Assembly: GCA_006247105.1 (NCBI GenBank)
Contig: CM016926.1
Span: 1,674,001-1,738,000 of the forward strand
From: Giardia muris
Taxonomy: Eukaryota > Fornicata > Diplomonadida > Hexamitidae
DNA: 64,000 nt
Reading direction: 5' to 3'
Part shown: piece after piece, positions 61,602-64,000 of the stretch
How the letters are laid out: each line of letters starts with the position of its first letter
Numbering within the stretch: the stretch's first letter is position 1
Program-made: the position numbers and the translations under genes
The notes under the pieces: generated by a model
The model's database searches: none
Seen by the model: the letters and a program-made list of their open reading frames with translations, nothing else
Told to the model about the DNA's origin: nothing

Positions 61602-63302
61602 TTATATTTCAATAACCAATTTCATGCTGATAAGATCATAGAGCTGGACACGGAAGTGAGCTCTTTCCGCTAATACCTGGGCCACTATCAATCCGGGAAT
61701 AAGGGTTTGGCCATCCTTTGGCTGAGGACTTCTACAGAAATGACTACGACCGACCTTCGTTAACTGGACGACTGAAAGCTTAGTATCATGGCCCATTTCC
61801 CTACACCGGGCGGTCCTATCGTACAATGTCGTGACCGAGTCGCTAGCCGCGAAGATAAGGTCGAGATGGAATTGACACCCTAGTTCTTCTAGGATACTGG
61901 ACAAGACACCAGTGCACTTTGAATCTTCGCATTGGTCATATAACGCCCCATAGACGGTCACGATTCGCACGGCTATCTCAGGATGGAGTTCCGGTGAGTA
62001 TTTCCGAAGCACATCGTCTAGATAAAGTATCTGTTCTGCATGCAGTATTGTATTGCGAGGACACCCAAGGAACACTTCCCTCTCGAAATCCTGGCCCATA
62101 TCGAGGACGATTACTAAGGTGGCTCCACGAACGAAATGAAAGTGAAGCCCCTTGGCCTTCTCCGTTAGATCCAAGTCGCGATAGACGGTCTGGGCACTGT
62201 AGGGGAGCCTTATTACTATAGGAATGGCATCGTCAAGCGTTTCCGGCCCGAGACGGTTGACGCACTGAGGATTCTGCATCATCGCCCTATAGGCATCCCG
62301 ATCCTTCTCAGAGGTGGGTACGTCCTCACCTCCTCGACCTATGGCAACCATGCCACCATGTAGGACTCCCTTATCGGTAAGGAGTCGTTCCCAATTCCGC
62401 TTCGTCCCGGTGGTAGCGCCGCCAATGATGATAATGTTGCTATCACCCGGAACCATTGCCTTGAGGCGTCGGGACACAGCAAAGTTGGAGTACAAGCCCC
62501 CAAGGAAGACCAGTGTTGTGGGGTCTTCTGGGTCGGGGATGGTGAGTGTGTAGGTTCCAGCCTTGTCAAAGTAGCGGATTCCATAGCGGTAGACCCCAGG
62601 ATCAACACTTAGACTCACGTGGGAGATACCCGTTGTGGTTAGAGGCGCATATGAAACACCACCTTCCTCCTCCGACGTCATAAGGATGAGGTTACTCCCA
62701 GGGTGCGCACTATCCTCCCAATTGATTTGCACGAAGGCATGGGTATCCGAGTACGCAACGGTATGGTATGGGCGGACACTACTACTGCTCAGGACGCTGA
62801 AATTGGGGTCGTAATATAGTAGGACGCAGAGGAGCAGACAGATCATGAGGGCTCCAAAACCGACCCCCCAATATCCCAGGCACGTTGCTGCCTTGCGAAT
62901 AGATGCTCGTGTGAACCTAGAGTATTCGAACGCTAGCTTGAGCGCGGGAAGCACCTCTGAGTCCATTTCCGTCATACGCCCATAAGAAAGACTTGCACGA
63001 GTGCGATGATAGATGGCTTGGGAATGCAACCGTTGGCCTTTGAAGCCCGTGATCTGGACAACGAGGGCAAAGATCGAGCAGCCCATTATCCCTATGGAGG
63101 AGAGCAAGACCGGAACCCAAATGGCCGTATGAGGGCAAAGAAGAGAGAAGAAATCGGCCTGGCTGAACGGTAAAAGATATTGAGCCGGACCCCTGGATAT
63201 CAGCTGGGTACTTGCCACAATAACCATACTACCCGTCAAGAGGACATCAGCCCAAAGGAAGACCTGGATTACTATGTCCCACATGGTGTGGCCCGTACGC
63301 AT
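61602..63302 (-). CDS. membrane-anchored degenerate metallophosphoesterase (purple acid phosphatase-like)
   Basis: 566 residues. Membrane helices lie at about 10-33, 58-86 and 143-164. The remaining 400 residues resemble a purple acid phosphatase: a fibronectin-like N-part (about 190-250, with SHVSLSVDPGVYRYGIRYFDKAGTYTLTIP), then the phosphoesterase strands. Metal-binding motifs are lost: VFLGG (265-269) where VIGD belongs, IIIIGGATT (291-297) where HVGDxxY belongs, and IGRGGED (321-327) where PxxGNHE belongs. LVIVLDMGQ (397-404) fits the FxxLDT strand. It is probably a non-catalytic, binding or structural protein at an endomembrane or the surface. Confidence 0.62.
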   Translation of the reverse strand: MRTGHTMWDIVIQVFLWADVLLTGSMVIVASTQLISRGPAQYLLPFSQADFFSLLCPHTAIWVPVLLSSIGIMGCSIFALVVQITGFKGQRLHSQAIYHRTRASLSYGRMTEMDSEVLPALKLAFEYSRFTRASIRKAATCLGYWGVGFGALMICLLLCVLLYYDPNFSVLSSSSVRPYHTVAYSDTHAFVQINWEDSAHPGSNLILMTSEEEGGVSYAPLTTTGISHVSLSVDPGVYRYGIRYFDKAGTYTLTIPDPEDPTTLVFLGGLYSNFAVSRRLKAMVPGDSNIIIIGGATTGTKRNWERLLTDKGVLHGGMVAIGRGGEDVPTSEKDRDAYRAMMQNPQCVNRLGPETLDDAIPIVIRLPYSAQTVYRDLDLTEKAKGLHFHFVRGATLVIVLDMGQDFEREVFLGCPRNTILHAEQILYLDDVLRKYSPELHPEIAVRIVTVYGALYDQCEDSKCTGVLSSILEELGCQFHLDLIFAASDSVTTLYDRTARCREMGHDTKLSVVQLTKVGRSHFCRSPQPKDGQTLIPGLIVAQVLAERAHFRVQLYDLISMKLVIEI

Positions 63303-63331
63303 CCAATCTATTTACGTCAGGCCACAGAGGT

Positions 63332-63868
63332 TCACCTAGCAATGAAGGCCACACCCATTCCAAGCGCAATGGCCGCGGCGAGCGCCCCAAGAGCCCCTGC
63401 GGCAACAACCGGAGAGGCTGCAAGAGAGGAGCTTGTAGTAGATGCCGTACTCGGCCAAATCTTCGCGGGGGTGACTAGCTCCGGTACCGTAATAACGCCA
63501 CGCTCAAGACTTGCACTCCACTTATCGTCACCAGAGACACGAATTCCGTTGCAGTAGATCTCGTCACCAGTAAGCGTGAGGTCATCCGGATACGCGTTAA
63601 AGAGGAAGAGATCCGCCTCCTCGCGTGTGCAAACTGCACGATCAGTGCGATGAGTGGCATACATGTGTTCGTACGCCGCCCATTTCGGAGGGACACAGAA
63701 GTCCTGGAATAGTAATCCTACGCCACGACAAATGTAGCCTTTTGGGACCGTAACATAGCGAAGGCCAACCTCGAAGGTCATCCGACGTGTCGTGATGAAC
63801 CGGGCGTCAGGATCTAGTCCATAGAATTGGACTTCGGCAGGTGCCAAATATCGGTAGTACTTAGGCAT
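63332..63868 (-). CDS. DUF1353-like domain protein with C-terminal membrane anchor
   Basis: 178 residues. VTVPKGYICRG, the following segment, KWAAYEHMY and REEADLFLFNAY fit the DUF1353 order VPxGFxTDxxSxP, AAxxHDxLY and (S)RxEADxIFLxAM, a family best known from phages and bacteria. Conserved D, S and HD positions are changed (R, G, EH). A Ser/Thr-Ala linker leads to a 25-residue membrane helix (about 153-177) at the very end, a tail anchor. Its place in a eukaryote and the anchor are odd. The assignment is by eye and may fail. Confidence 0.48.
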   Translation of the reverse strand: MPKYYRYLAPAEVQFYGLDPDARFITTRRMTFEVGLRYVTVPKGYICRGVGLLFQDFCVPPKWAAYEHMYATHRTDRAVCTREEADLFLFNAYPDDLTLTGDEIYCNGIRVSGDDKWSASLERGVITVPELVTPAKIWPSTASTTSSSLAASPVVAAGALGALAAAIALGMGVAFIAR

Positions 63869-63904
63869 TTTATGCCACTCAGTAGACTGGGAGGCTGAAG
63901 ATAC

Positions 63905-64000
63905 TTACTGCAAGGATACGATCCGCGTCCAGAGGTGGGAGTAGATCGGCTTCACGAGGACGATGAGCTTGAAGGCAAAGCCGTTCCACCCATCGCTATT
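63905..64000 (-). CDS. 3' end of a gene (partial, C-terminal 31 residues)
   Basis: A minus-strand frame open to the window edge ends with TAA at 63905-63907. The residues shown include WNGFAFKLIVLVKPIYSHLW and end IVSLQ. The reverse strand then carries AGTAAGT across the stop, close to the Giardia AGTRAAY signal. Only the C-terminus is present, so the family cannot be told. The next gene starts 36 bp away on the same strand. Confidence 0.4.
   Translation of the reverse strand, partial: NSDGWNGFAFKLIVLVKPIYSHLWTRIVSLQ

Noticed and set aside
1..64000. CRISPR arrays, insertion sequences, rRNA or tRNA genes
   Set aside because: No direct-repeat/spacer array, terminal inverted repeats with a transposase, or rRNA/tRNA-like stretch was seen; the only strong periodicity is the coding ankyrin repeats.

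Overview
The window looks like nuclear DNA of a diplomonad of the Giardia lineage. About 43 protein genes cover almost all of it. None needs an intron, spacers are often under 20 bp, and start codons sit directly behind short AT-rich initiator-like stretches. Contents typical of Giardia are several NEK-type kinases or pseudokinases fused to ankyrin repeats, ankyrin-only proteins of the 'protein 21.1' kind, a CxxC-rich VSP-like surface protein, a P2B Ca2+-ATPase and a deoxynucleoside salvage kinase. TAA and TAG are used as ordinary stops, which argues against Spironucleus and Trepomonas relatives, where these codons are read as Gln. The VSP-like protein ends in SRNK rather than the CRGKA tail of G. 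intestinalis VSPs, so a species other than G. intestinalis (for example G. muris) is possible but not proven.

Layout. 0-5 kb: ribosomal protein eL22, a RING protein, a small membrane protein and a long coiled-coil protein. 5-12 kb: a pseudokinase, RPB2 of RNA polymerase II, an SLC35F6-like transporter and a deoxynucleoside kinase. 12-18 kb: an SFI1-like centrin-binding protein, a disordered protein, a degenerate kinesin motor, TRM6, and a free-standing Yvh1-type zinc domain. 18-23 kb: a membrane protein, a plasma-membrane-type Ca2+-ATPase and a UEV (Tsg101/Vps23-like) protein. 23-31 kb: a pseudokinase-ankyrin protein, an HRD1-like E3 ligase, a HhH DNA glycosylase-like protein, an ASC-1 zinc finger protein and an Asteroid/XPG-like nuclease. 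31-43 kb: a kinase-ankyrin protein, two ankyrin-only proteins, a mini cysteine-rich protein, a large helical protein, the VSP-like protein and a tandem-pseudokinase ankyrin protein. 43-54 kb: an importin-beta (IPO5/Kap121 type), membrane and unknown proteins, an IFT-like WD40 protein, a RhoGAP and RPAC1. 54-64 kb: a Mak11-like WD40 protein, two Sm proteins, a coiled-coil protein, a tail-anchored zinc-finger protein, an ankyrin-RING protein, a kleisin-like protein, a membrane-bound pseudophosphatase, a DUF1353-like tail-anchored protein and the end of one more gene.

There is no operon logic. Themes recur: transcription (RPB2, RPAC1), ribosome and RNA biogenesis (eL22, Yvh1 zinc domain, Mak11, SmD1/SmD3, TRM6), ubiquitin (four RING-type proteins) and a large set of repeat scaffolds with dead kinase domains. 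The most notable points are divergent gene pairs separated by only 7-8 bp, a double pseudokinase with ankyrins, a surface protein with a Cys-free polybasic helical insert, a membrane pseudophosphatase, and families reduced to one domain (Yvh1, TRIP4). All identifications rest on reading motifs by eye.
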